Positions 23,501 through 30,664 of a stretch of 64,000 bases of DNA are shown here, piece after piece. The DNA lies in contig OY723247.1 in NCBI GenBank assembly GCA_963210315.1, positions 1,860,001-1,924,000 on the forward strand, written 5' to 3'. The stretch comes from Rhynchopus euleeides. Lineage: Eukaryota; Euglenozoa; Diplonemea; Diplonemida; Diplonemidae. Below the pieces are notes generated by a model. It saw nothing but the letters and a program-made list of their open reading frames with translations. It was not told the DNA's origin and made no database searches. A program made the position numbers and the translations under genes. Position 1 is the stretch's first letter; each line of letters opens with the position of its first letter.

Positions 23501-25286
23501 TGTGGGGTGCAACCTCCTGCCTGCAGCGGAGGCGCACTTCAGGTGCTGCGGTGGGGGCGGCGCCCTGTCGGTGCGGGGGTCGGAACCCGACGCGTTGGAC
23601 CGGATCCACCGCACGGCGAGGCGCGGGGGGCGGGTCCTGGTGGAGAACATCGACCTCCACCCGACCCTCCTGGGTCAGCTCAACGAGATCCTCGCCAGCT
23701 CTGTGGCGGAGCCCATCCACCCCGACTTCCTCCTCATCTGCTCCGCCTCCCTGCGGGGGGGCGCCAACCTCCCTGTGTCCTTCCTCCGCCGCTGCAGGAA
23801 GATCTCACCCGCGGGTTGCAAGACGATGAAATCCATCCTGCAGCAGGCATGGCATGAAAGCACCGTGTCACCCCCTGTGACGACCAGGCCTGAGTACAAA
23901 ACACTCCTCTTCCGCCTGGTCTACCTCCATGCTGTAAGCCAGGCCCGCAACCTGGCTGACGGGCATGGTTTCCGCGGGGCTCCACACGACTTCGGGGCAC
24001 GCGAGCTGGTCTCCGGAAGGTTTATCCTGGAGTATTGGCTAGCAGACTCAGGGCAGATCCCATGGGGGGACCTGCAGTATATGGTATCGACAATGATATA
24101 CGGTGCTCTGAGCAGCTGTCCAGCGGATGTTGCGATTATGGCGCATATAGCGGAGGATATTGTCTCCCAGGCTGGGATGCGGAAATCGAACTTCAGCGGC
24201 ATATCCGTGCTCCCCTCGCACTCGCTTGAGAGGATCGGCGCATCGATAGACTCCGTGCAGTGGACCCCCGAGGATGAGATCCGGATATCCGGGATCACAC
24301 CCCGCGTCATCACCCTGATGGAGAACAGCAAGTTTATCGATCTCCCCAACGCCATCCAAGCTTTCTTTAGTTACGAGCCCTCCCCGGAGAAGGACGTGCA
24401 TGACCCTACCGGGGGGATGCACCTGTCGGCGATGCATGCGTCTGTCAACAGCACGACTCTTAAGGAGGCAGCGTCATCCCCACGCCCCCGGGTGACACCG
24501 AGATATGTTCTGTCGCAGCTGCCTCCGGAGCTGGAGGTGACGCGCGACCTGCGCCGCGCGGTGAAGCCATCCGTGATGCAGGAGCTGTCCAACACGGAGA
24601 TTTCTGCGCACAACACGCTTATCCGGAGGGTGCGGCGCGACCTGCTCTTCCCCCTCCACGACATGGAGAAGGACCTGTCCGATTCCATCGATGGGTGCAA
24701 CGTCCCCCAGGAGTGGATTGCCTGTGGCTTCAGCAGCTGCCTCCCCCTGGGATCCTGGCTCCAGAGCCTGCAGGACAGGTCTGCCTTCCTGAAGCAGTGG
24801 GATGAGAGGCGCTGCCTGCCCCCCGTGATAATGATCCATCACCTGTTCCGCCCGAAGAGGTTCCTCTTCTGCCTGCTCGCCAGCGCGCCGCTGGAGGAGT
24901 CGCTTGAGAACAGGAAGCTCATCGCAGAGGTGAGCAACAAGACAACAGACAGGGTGGACATCGCGGCAAGGGTGGGCGTGCATGTCTGGGGGTTCAACCT
25001 GCTGCTGTGTCGGTGGGATGCGGAAGCCAATTGTCTCGCGGAGGCGAGGCCTCACGCGCCGGCTGTGTCGACGCTCCCTGTGGTGACCCTGAAGGCGGCG
25101 CCGTCTGCCGCGACGCTGGACAGCCCTCACAGCGTCTGGGAGTGTCCTGTGTTTGCAACGGCGCAGCGCGATGAGGTGGTCATGTCCCTCCCCCTCCCTA
25201 CCAAATGCCCCTCAAAAGAATGGGCGATGTCCGGTGCCTGGGCAGTGCTCGAAAGCCCGGTCTATTCCAACGACGGGCAGAGCTGA
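11574..25286 (+). CDS. Divergent dynein heavy chain-like protein with degenerate ATP sites
   Basis: One intronless frame of 4570 residues with whole-length dynein heavy chain architecture. The tail/DHC_N1 region lies at about 290-900 and the linker about 1480-1900 (for example PFKWGGSAHLKTW near 1626). The AAA ring starts near 2040. The stalk coiled coil is about 3115-3235 and 3342-3425 around a recognisable microtubule-binding domain (3236-3340). AAA5, AAA6 and the C-terminus follow. ATP sites: AAA1 Walker A is GPASSGKLE (2072-2080, Thr to Leu) and the Walker B/DEF region reads WVALARVEEL (2120-2129). AAA2 has an intact GPPGCGKT (2330-2337). AAA3 has GNAGCGRS (2612, Lys to Arg) with Walker B Asp at 2659. 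AAA4 has GPKGIGKQ (2954). A motile dynein needs AAA1, so this is likely a structural or regulatory paralogue. DNHD1-type proteins are the closest analogy I know (inference). ATG 11583 is an alternative start. Confidence 0.9.
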   Translation: MNSMRDFCTDDEDKIATVMWMLSKAHSLLGIEKDPTGMPDHSMMMGAFDDVSFLSSSPFFCRVEEVAEGDEWSRGGEYHTTVMNWLLDQDGNVGPRIGIALPMHRANPHASILKGRTAVPNPIDTNNLVAETLALDVQTSRAREGTSGLNSSVHVKCRGFGQRNVNDKSLSENPSETLDECPFSHRTRVFDDTADVFAEAVPETPHAQLKMLIMVKKPNTAVLVPHTTLPSELPGRSVYFFRAKTHHSAPLYKQLHCGVYPAGFTEEQIMQSAFILTQSVITGCLSQVKKKDLVMRAVEKALKPGSQPGGGGGASVSAMVMKASSSVQPSSSIHHPHPPTASLQVKYQTKDISIPDAVDPADVDIVAVGWVRCLNELLGEQPAKCSVEEEADFWRDQASCIVFTKNRFHNSKTAQGIMNRLRENGSLLSTTLDDLLKKLDKEAQKRLKWSSYLAPLAVYRDQITARINLIPGGSAVVNERLQMFADLFATIGCLAEFSDYASAMRLTALFTQFADLITDEVTGWLSSSPSSLIIKNMEFAKEVLCSFKETFISQRTEKKMFRICPVRAPFVKLDCAVERIRDVHEMLSSRALFYTQLSTHLPHGNSQKNILHIQQLRLDIQNMPFEPHSLFHHTEENFDAVYKAHAEDVKAFEMRLGLLLVDVVCDTEVFIKASETCHAFLALRDRRYFRSSWLRACEATAALFQKELTETQKKFMEYQEGALQQKSENTKSLPRCAELLCVAVCLMERIDPDPLVKIIPNSNLIEQANTLIDKLQLLQKQVVTHWEVNASAIVSSLKPGLLWKPRGSEEVVVTLCPTVVTAVTEGIVLKRLNKNITLPDAVEDVIAQWETVRKRQQRLRHVCFMFSSELNRIPRIWAKLLEPEFRHAGEVFARGFYLEASDVDLLASVSGYTHYMSWAGGYEVDRFVVDCEGAVSAVSRAIAVLHSPIEKADTAFISFDQTDNLFPYDSRVGNYTLRLVDEWSAFYEEKRQQRFAQITGMTSSLVNLAIGELNSLREVDDYIDEFNEEWLEYSSQITDSISRGVVQLVENALKRFRQQLSKSSTSTIPLMSFSLVLQDGTPVFHPPKEQLVAAVQKIIDDILDYPSLIPEPATSQGGPFADVRSKDSVMKLVENIQDHVRDELDEAESCLLFFSSQVDRWDRVLRVRPLQQKSWDIALPLVDDVPEESVRSASLDVPTPPAMPRPHFTHNTPVRAPRRSLLPLSPEQLGRMLRDCEAVGAALRRLPSSFTLGLFLLETKSLKDAVAASAGEMYRKAVERTHTAIKDTLMDLENTLTVTYNNLTNAAIHTAATPTELFDILGKLRDSSLKDQEIQDKTEPLMPVLKILKRHQSLPSPALFALAERVRQLPKSWSRIKIRMNAVRTSIRTLQDKEVIRWLEEHELFSKRISQFVKTTQKKLPDTAAFFGHDPYSLLGSARREALCFAEEERDMLNVGAMLDLTQTPSKDLQTCTDTILSLKTLWDLVSHVQSCLMEASQQCFDTFNPSNLEVLLDSLDDDLVMESISVKGHPLYIEVSESLAEWKKSLALLRTLHGSALRPRHWMVLVENCQYERCLKGEHRIDCVLHSGMTVESPKLIALLKQAEQERTNEMIVANISEKWSNMPVPFKWGGSAHLKTWLLDVPAAEELISRAEDDRISLTRIENEPASLCFIQELRKWLGNLSMSILYLRDWVVVQREWVDVILALSTDAYVMNYRNLYKAYVEQMAKLHGVFSVDKKPIQLFDALSAMCDFLAQPMGVRHLMTDLEDRVKLKIETYITSLPRLATLSDHKLRILLSVELNPAEALDHFSTIAPGCARTLTDTHAELPVRMTTDVLGFQSADGADQFLLREPFVCSGSLDCYFSGLLHSVHDQVREEFDDAWAMVHDVPRSEWCIGTFTQKVTLAAHLAFSLDVASMFDQVEDGNPNAYQLLHSTLTSRIRMHSGVLRGVGGLQSYICSMASLVSLDSNDKRRISSLLVLELHHRDVLNTLVSQGASRSTDFAWDSQLRITWDSDHRRPVGRAPFGETIQLGNEFIAPLSGTPYIMTPQTVRCRTTLLFAMKMLLCPVVMGPASSGKLEVVSDLSCMLAHHLVVVIGSSNFHTRLLHRLFSTVLRISSWVALARVEELSPGNLLVVSNQIAEGLNLQRQGRTQAIITVTMARRSQGWCPIPAALARLSQPISLMKVCLETIAVTSLSGFGIKNAKPLGAKISAFYTHGEALLPELNWGLTSIQTLLVLIRARWKTMPEREAVSGALSTVHISNLAGDDLVVANNLLHSLFPGADPVLATPIIETIVKNNYSTGEGNEFASACNRLIASLALRKALCIVGPPGCGKTVLWKLAGKALALGKADVLFPSSLSHQEFMQRLHAVGRSKRKMLVLDAQPGKWLDDFAHNFGDLRISDPDVQRDTRTVIEAESLADMSPGIVTRLGVVALKSTDVGWLGVKDRWSLSLPPEYKAAVDYLCDTHLAPVFEWHRRHLAHQSELNLLQTIQHTIETLLVRMKTAAVSSVDVVFAASVWWSLLSQAATKKDVVALLSWWRRDFMLSSVLQDPSNEPHSTFMDIYKVHFTTADPVAAAFERTHQGLTGEQSFASCYAALLTSRRRGVCVIGNAGCGRSTVLRSIHSPMKHVHVTGSWSTEKHLWTQGASERHLLVFIDDVYSAPAHTKEAVRCTMQTDAGVTFVVSALLLNEDFGNPRLARQMTSIYLSSEESVLALLSHNVAKHFLRDEEEGSIRVPSALTPQFFSEEVQTAANALPRASTEFVMMTGPEQQRFLMKMTRSEMLTKLQKRLAIARPESVDTRSKLISLWRYEMSRLVCDAFLRPVDIEAIREALDDATLASFDYIPDEKFDDDDDEDDDSHGPRAALLAAHPCLQDNEGVGGDIPSVYWVPVHNGTWHNGKSKNPLHPRELMEVVGALDRKNYALALPPVCKHVACIADCLDSGVRVTVVAGPKGIGKQAIACFAARLAQLNPVIYEGNENYLVEVSRNPRGSCLVLKESRIVNPMLLPDLQEQATQVIFLCNSESTDLHQLGAQYSAFFSSSQLYCMSDLSYAMKFELIRNALQVERMVTSTINLNVLAEFLLVVHYSAKEVAGHSMRLLFDLIRSAHNIHKETLQRDTMRKRAIRDGLTKSKAATGQAAMLEAKLNQEASFASLQSKATERAGEIHEKAKKVFHEHCIAQAMQQKRSDATATDCQKYSREIAQELAAAKPFYEAAMQAARSVDKGLLNDLRAMAKPPGDMVSVCVATMVMISDGRIPKERTWATVKKAMQTPSQWLQSIMQLDLNNLPAMQIDFVAKMTKDNKQQFQPNNLAIRSPACSYLCSWILNVVAYHEARVMVKPKEERVQELKVSVDNYKLAVLKMKEKTKQLKANVDAAFQELSASEEQYSHHTANAQQMRGRLERAQALTQALGEDDKWSESICRDKEWGPGDTALCAAMVTHAAGMTESTRKKLLRKAWPDMLKGSTLQLSQPILPLLRASDTALWVSNGLPGDTFTLESAMSAVHSSRHTLLIDPHSHGLRWLKSLYPQATVVSMHEKYHDALLRSLHDSQPIIITDVCEAFPPQYDMLIDTHHPGVRGNKTLYIRGKKYNVRESFKIFAVADRINQHLPDQLLSSLNIINMQISGDALEELLLQRAVELVSPDVEQQHRQTLEDLHARTLEMQTAEESLLQTLSAADSELLDKPELVSSLREMKHRTTKITAEHAKSQEDLAHMTAKRDEYKSIVRRPFHLLMQALSLERVSPRYSFSLDWIIELFRKSLAAAVAHSSTGDVFEAHSRGRVGDFSGSLAPELSAATASAVYSQLILSLEPRDHTVFATAVCFHILNAESQQHVPDHLLSLFLRGPKLVEMGPFVETGPAWLGDTKWRVCVALEEACSEFAGLTQDLQAHARWEEWLRAPDVEKVVFPGEWQGLSPFKGLLLIKFLRPDRLPAAVNLFIKGELGPEYVARPALDVGALLADPGSPCLMLWSDVGCNLLPAAEAHFRCCGGGGALSVRGSEPDALDRIHRTARRGGRVLVENIDLHPTLLGQLNEILASSVAEPIHPDFLLICSASLRGGANLPVSFLRRCRKISPAGCKTMKSILQQAWHESTVSPPVTTRPEYKTLLFRLVYLHAVSQARNLADGHGFRGAPHDFGARELVSGRFILEYWLADSGQIPWGDLQYMVSTMIYGALSSCPADVAIMAHIAEDIVSQAGMRKSNFSGISVLPSHSLERIGASIDSVQWTPEDEIRISGITPRVITLMENSKFIDLPNAIQAFFSYEPSPEKDVHDPTGGMHLSAMHASVNSTTLKEAASSPRPRVTPRYVLSQLPPELEVTRDLRRAVKPSVMQELSNTEISAHNTLIRRVRRDLLFPLHDMEKDLSDSIDGCNVPQEWIACGFSSCLPLGSWLQSLQDRSAFLKQWDERRCLPPVIMIHHLFRPKRFLFCLLASAPLEESLENRKLIAEVSNKTTDRVDIAARVGVHVWGFNLLLCRWDAEANCLAEARPHAPAVSTLPVVTLKAAPSAATLDSPHSVWECPVFATAQRDEVVMSLPLPTKCPSKEWAMSGAWAVLESPVYSNDGQS

Positions 25287-25977
25287 TGCTGGGGTGGGGG
25301 GGGGGGGGGGCCTGTTGGGTTTTTTGTTTGCCACCTCCAGTTCCCTGTTGAGGTGGTGGGGGGTTTTTTTTTGTTTTTTTTCCTGCCTGTCGCGGGGTTT
25401 TGGTGTGGTGTGTGATGGGCGGTTTCTTTTGCTATGCCTTTGCCGGTTGTCCACTCTCTCATCCACGTGCCCAGCCCAGTCAGGACAGAGTACATTATAT
25501 CGTATCAAGTTGATACACACATGTGCGCCACGTCAGCACGATGCCCTTGCGAGTTTAGTGCCTCTTCGCCCTTCGCCCCATCTGTGATGGGATTCTATGT
25601 GCTGTGATGCTAACCGACTAACCGTGAGCCAACATAACCAAGCGAAGTCAAAAGTCGCCACGGAATCGCCCCACTCCCACCCCTCCCCTGCCCCCCGTTT
25701 GTGACCACTGGTGGGCAGTCTGCACCACAGCCCTTTCTATTGAGGCAACCTCAAGCTGTCAGAGCCATGCCGATGGTGCTCTAAATGCTAGATGAGGCGC
25801 TCGGGCTGCATGGCTGCCCGAATCATCATCTTCGGTTGGGGGTTCATGCATGGGGATGGCTGTAGTCTTGCACATCACATCGCAGCCCTTCACACAGACA
25901 CGGCGTTACACGACACAACAAGAAGGCACATCGCATATCCGTGCGGCCAGCCGTTAGCAGGGTGAGCTGCGTTCACA
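25287..25977. other. Intergenic spacer, no gene recognised
   Basis: A G14 run directly follows the dynein stop codon, then T-rich and unremarkable sequence. A CGTTAGCAG candidate acceptor lies about 15 bp before the VPS55 start codon. Confidence 0.55.
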
Positions 25978-28900
25978 ATGGGAGGGACTCTCGGCCCCCA
26001 GCAGCTGCTTGTGAGCGCGTTCCTCGTCGCCGTGGGGGCTACATTCCACATATTGGCCTGCGAGTATGGTTCATCCCCTCCTGGTGGTGCGTCCCCCGCT
26101 TTGCAGGTTCTGCTTGCCATGCTCTCCGTTGATGCCGTGTTTCATCCGACAGGGGTTTAGACGTGTGCGTGCCAACTGCAAGAATCTACCCGTTTGTTTT
26201 GGAAGGAAGAAGAAGGAATGCAAGTCCCCCGGAGGCCTTGCCATTGCCACACAGCCTCCACCACGGACTAGTCGGGCAGTGACGGGTGGGGTCGACTAGT
26301 CGGGACGACGGGTGAAAACTCGACAGGCGGCACCCGTCGACTCGACGGGTGGACCCGTCGAGTCGACGGGTGCCACCCGTCGGCACGACGGGTGAACCTG
26401 CTGAAACGACGGGTGTTCCAGTCATTTCCTGTTGATATGGGCCAATTTCCATTGAAAACTAGGGGAGTACCTTGCATGGCATCAGGTTATTTTTCACGCC
26501 GAGCTATCTTCCCTGCACAGACCCACCCCCCATTACTTTCCATTTACAATTCCTAGTTGGTGATGGGGCCTCAAGTGCATGTGCGACGGCTGTTCTCGTG
26601 GGTTTTCATTGTTCGAGGGATCTTGACTCTGACAAACTGTGTCAGTTTGACAGAGCAACCTACTTCATGAAGGTGATCACTTTTCTGCCAGGCAAATTTT
26701 CGCCCCAGCCCCCAACCCTTGCACAACCCACAAGGCAGTCTCCAAGATACCGTACCCTCATCATCACCCAGGCCAAGATACCCCAAGATACCATCATCAC
26801 CACCCAGGCCACCCAGACGAGCCACACCAATCAATGCCAGCGGCAAAGCGTACTGCAGCGCAGGCCCTCGCCAGCGCTGTGGACATGACGGTGTTTGTAC
26901 GTGCTTGGATCAACACGTATGTTGTCGAGCGTGATGCTGATGGGTTGAGCCACATGACCCTGAAGCAGCTTCTCGGCAAGCTGGCGGATACTACCATCAA
27001 GTCGACTGATCCCATCATCAGTCTTGCCCTGTACAAAAAGTATGAGAAGGTGGGGGGTGGGGTGATCAGCAAGTCGACCGCGAAGGATGGTCGCACGATG
27101 TACGCTGCCCGTGTCAATAGCGGGTCAGACATCGAGTTTGTCGGGTTGGGCCTCCGGAAGAGCAACGGGAAGGACCACCCGACAGGGCTCAAGGAGATGG
27201 CCGACGCCTGCCCCGCGGCACTGCAGCTATGGTGAAGCTGTACGAGGCGGAGAAGAAACAGGCACAGAAGACCCAGCAGAGCAGGCTGGCCGTAGGCATT
27301 TTCGACGGTGCCTTCGCAACACGGTTGGTGACAGTTGCCGATAAGCAGAAGGATGAGTACAGAACGTGGTTCACGTTCAACTTCCTGAAGCAAATCGCAA
27401 GAGTGCAGAGAGGGGGTTTCGAAAAGGCGAACGTGATGTTTCGGCTCGCCTGCTTAGGGTAGCAGGGGACCGTCTTGAGCTGTGGTCGGCATTTAGTAAG
27501 ATGGGGTCATCTTCGCACAGGAGCGCGTTTTGTACCACACCACGAAATGACTGGTTGAAACAGCTCCACGCCTGCCACAGGGCTAGCATCCAGGAACTTC
27601 ATGAAGCTGGGTTTGAGAGCCTGTACGCAGGGGTCACCCCCCCCTGCACGACATAAACGGGTTCATCGCAATACTCGCAGAGATCTTGCCTGATGGACCT
27701 GCCGTGCAGAAGGCTGTCCTTGGCAGCTCAACGTGTTCCAACATGACGGGAAACCAGGCCAGAGATGTTCTGAGTCGCTTACTCACCATTACCAAGACGA
27801 AGGGGGTGCAGCATCTACTCTGTATTGCAATGGAAATGCTTGTGCATTTCCGCTACAACGACATCCCCATCAAGTACCACCAGGAGGGAAAGTGCGCGAA
27901 AGAGTTCATCTTCTCGCTCATCGCAATGCACATCCTTGTGTTTGTCCTGGAGTGGGTGTCACCTGGGAGAACATCCGAGGGGCGTGGTGTTACATATATC
28001 CATTCGATGAGCCACTGGTTTGATCCAGAAGATGCACACCCCCTCGCCCTGAGTGACGAGGAACTGGAGAGGGGGAATGGCGTCCCCAAACGCCATGCCC
28101 TGAGGGTGACATCGCAGCAGACCGCCGAACGGGACCTGCTGCTCTTCGAAATGCAGAGGACCAAAGGCAAGGGGTGCGGCCTGCTGGACCAACCGAGCAC
28201 CCCGACCCTCCTGAAGTTCGGCGCGATAAAGCTTTGCTGCTGTGTCACTGCGAGGAACGCTTGTTGGAAGGGAGCAACGGCAGCACTGCAGCGGAGACTC
28301 GAGTCCCTCAGCCTTGGATCTCACGTCACAAAAAGGGGGCGATGGGGCCAACAATTTCTGGGCGACCTGGAAAACACCACTCCAAAGGCAACGCTGCTCG
28401 CATGCATCTGCAAGTCCAAATCCTGGGGCAACAGCGAGGATGTGCCAGAAGTGCCAGAACCAACACCATCCGGTACAGTGCCTGTGCAGCAGCATATCTG
28501 CATTGTGTGCTCCAAAGTTGTCCACACGAGAGAATCACTGTTTGCGCATTATGATGCTGCACATCGGCCACAAAACAACGCGCCGTGTCAGACCTGCACT
28601 GTCACATGCCAGGAGTGCGGCAAACGGGCAAAATCGAAGGGACTGAGCCAGCACTACCTCAGTCATCATTCGCGCGTGCTGACACAAAAGCGTTGCTGTG
28701 TTTGTTTCGAGCTCTTTAAAACCACTGTAAAGCGCGACGAGCACATGAGATCCGCGCACCCGTAAGTGAGGGGGGGGGTGTTTGGCAGTTCAGGTACGTA
28801 GGTGATTTTGTTTGTCCTCGAGAGCGGAGTGACGTCGTGGGAGGGAGTTGTTTTGAGGCCCCACCCCCAGGCCCCCTGCCCACCTGGATGGCTCACCCCC

Positions 28901-29636
28901 CTCCTGGTGGTCCACCGGTGGGCAGCCCCTTCACCAACTAGGAATTGTAAATGGAAAGTAATGGGGAGTGGGTCTGTGCAGGGAAGATAGCTCGGCGTGA
29001 AAAATAACCTGATGCCATGCAAGGTACTCCCCTAGTTTTCAATGGAAATTGGCCCATATCAACAGGAAATGGCTGGAACACCCGTCGTTTCAGCAGGTTC
29101 ACCCGTCGTGCCGACGGGTGCCACCCGTCGTTTCACCCGTCGTCATTTCACCCGTCGTCCCGACTAGTCGTCCGGGCGACTAGTCCGTGGTGTCCTTTGC
29201 CATCCCCCCCCCCCCCCCCCCGCCCTGACTCCACACCACCCCTTTTTTGCAGGGTTGTCGGCGACAATGCGTATCCGCTGATTGTGATGTTTATGTACCT
29301 TTTTGCCCCTCTGCCGTTCTTCCTGTGCGCCAGCAGCCAGCAGGATATGTTCACAACAGAGGGTGGCGGGCTTGGTGTGATCGGGAACTTCCTTTTTGGG
29401 ATGTTCGGGGCATCAGGCCCGTGCCTCACGATGGTGCTCATGCATTCAGGTATGCGATGTGTCCTTCGAGGTGCTCTCATCCCCCACCTGCTGCTTCAAT
29501 CCTCAACCCAACACACCCGACCACAGGCGTGATCACTGACGGTGCAGGCGCCATGTCACTGGCAGGCGGCGTGTGCATTGCCCTTGCAACCCTCTATGCG
29601 CATAGGAACATGAAAGACGACATGGGCGGCTTCTAA
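25978..29636 (+). CDS. VPS55: VPS55/LEPROT-family endosomal membrane protein, three exons
   Basis: Exons 25978-26063, 29253-29449 and 29527-29636 join (phases 2 and 1) into 130 residues, the normal size of Vps55/LEPROT proteins (about 130). Four hydrophobic segments are visible: about 8-28, 36-57, 70-93 and 100-120. Family hallmarks match: HILACE at the end of helix 1, YPLIVMFMYLFAPLPFFL for helix 2, and a Gly-rich third helix. Vps55 works with Vps68 in late endosome-to-vacuole sorting; LEPROT affects receptor surface levels. 5' sites are GTATGG and GTATGC; 3' sites are TTTTTTGCAG and GACCACAG. Intron 1 is 3189 bp because a 2.9 kb transposon sits in it; without the insert it would be about 0.26 kb. 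Whether splicing tolerates the insert cannot be seen here. Confidence 0.88.
26262..29189 (+). mobile_element. Family vii: CACGG-ended DNA transposon inside VPS55 intron 1
   Basis: Long terminal inverted repeats at 26262-26562 and 28931-29189 begin CACGGACTAGTCG and end CGACTAGTCCGTG. Each contains a cluster of CGACGGGTG/CACCCGTCG units in differing number, then a unique arm of about 150 bp that matches well. No clear target duplication is visible. The interior codes on the + strand for a frameshifted protein (26834-28765). The insertion lies wholly within VPS55 intron 1, in sense orientation. Confidence 0.85.
26834..28765 (+). pseudogene. Family vii transposase-like protein, broken by frameshifts
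   Basis: Four consecutive overlapping frames cover the element: 26834-27235, 27229-27462, a piece to 27656, and about 27640-28765. Each junction shifts by -1, as if one base were lost; one lies at a C8 run (27637-27644). Comparison with the family ii protein supports continuity: both have AGxxSLxAGV, then HFRYxDIP, then a YxHSxxHWxxPEDAxPL block. The C-terminus has three C2H2 zinc fingers (about 28494-28762; CIVC...H, CQEC...H and CCVC...H patterns), which would suit DNA binding. No known transposase family is recognised by eye. The first two frames overlap at ATGGTGA, so they might alternatively be separate coupled ORFs. Confidence 0.7.
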
Positions 29637-30664
29637 GTGGCACCGCCACCGCCTCCGCCCACACAGGCGCCGCCCCCTCTTGTTCACATACACATACCCC
29701 CCCCCCCCCTCAAAAGCCACCTCCATCCGCCAACCATTCCCTCCTTAGGGACTACCCTTGCCTCCCTGTTGCGACCCTAGCTTTGCGCAACAGTGCTGCT
29801 GCCGGGTGGTGCAGCAAATCGCCAGCAGCACCTCCCCCCGGCCTTGTGTTATCCGCTGATGATTTTGATTGTTTCGGTGGGGCTAAATATGCTAAATATT
29901 TCGGCACGGCCGGAAGGCGGGACGGGGGGGCGTCACATGAGTCTGTGCTCTGCATGTGACCCCGCCAGCTGCCCGCTTGCATGGCTTCGGGGGTGGGGGT
30001 GGAGGTGCACACCCTCCAATATTGGCTGGGGGGGGGGGGGGGGGGGGGCGGACAGTCCCTCCCTCAGAACTGCAGAAAGGTGAGGAACCTCGGCGTGCCT
30101 TTTGTCGTGCCTCACAAAACTGGCTGCAAACAAACTAGGCTGCAAAGCGACACGGGGTGAAGCACCACACCTGCTGACTTAACACAAGCGGGATCTGGGG
30201 CCCTGCTCCACTCCCACACACCAGCCTCTGAGGCTGGACCTGACAGGCACCCCCCAGCACACCCCCAGAAGCAACATGATTTGCCCCCCCCGCGCGCGCA
30301 CTGCGCGCTGCGTTCCTTCTGCCCAGAGAGCAAGGCGCTGCCTTTTCCTGCTATCCTCCGTATTACGTCCTCTCTTGTGGTGAGAGCGCCTCCTCCCGAT
30401 GATGCTCTGCCGGTACCCTGGCGGAACACGAGGGGGTGGGTGAAGGGGTGGGGGGGGGGGGTCGAGCCTGAGGAGTGTGTGGCATGCATGTCTGTGTATA
30501 CTTCAGCCCCCCCCCCCCTCCCCCTCCCCCAAGACATAGCGGCTGTCCTCTCGTCTTTTTTTTGATGCATTTGAATCAATTGAATGCGATCTGTCCAAAC
30601 AACACACCCACACATTGCCAGATCAGCAGACCGCCCACCCCCCCCCCCTGCCCTTGCAGGGCCC
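29637..30664. other. Intergenic spacer, no gene recognised
   Basis: Contains G18 (30029-30048) and several C runs. CCCTTGCAG at 30652-30660, preceded by C10, lies five bases before the kinase ATG and is probably a splice acceptor defining the mRNA 5' end. Confidence 0.6.

Noticed and set aside
29017-29532. Stand-alone 171-codon membrane protein gene
   Set aside because: Its first part is transposon TIR; the hydrophobic part is exon 2 of VPS55.
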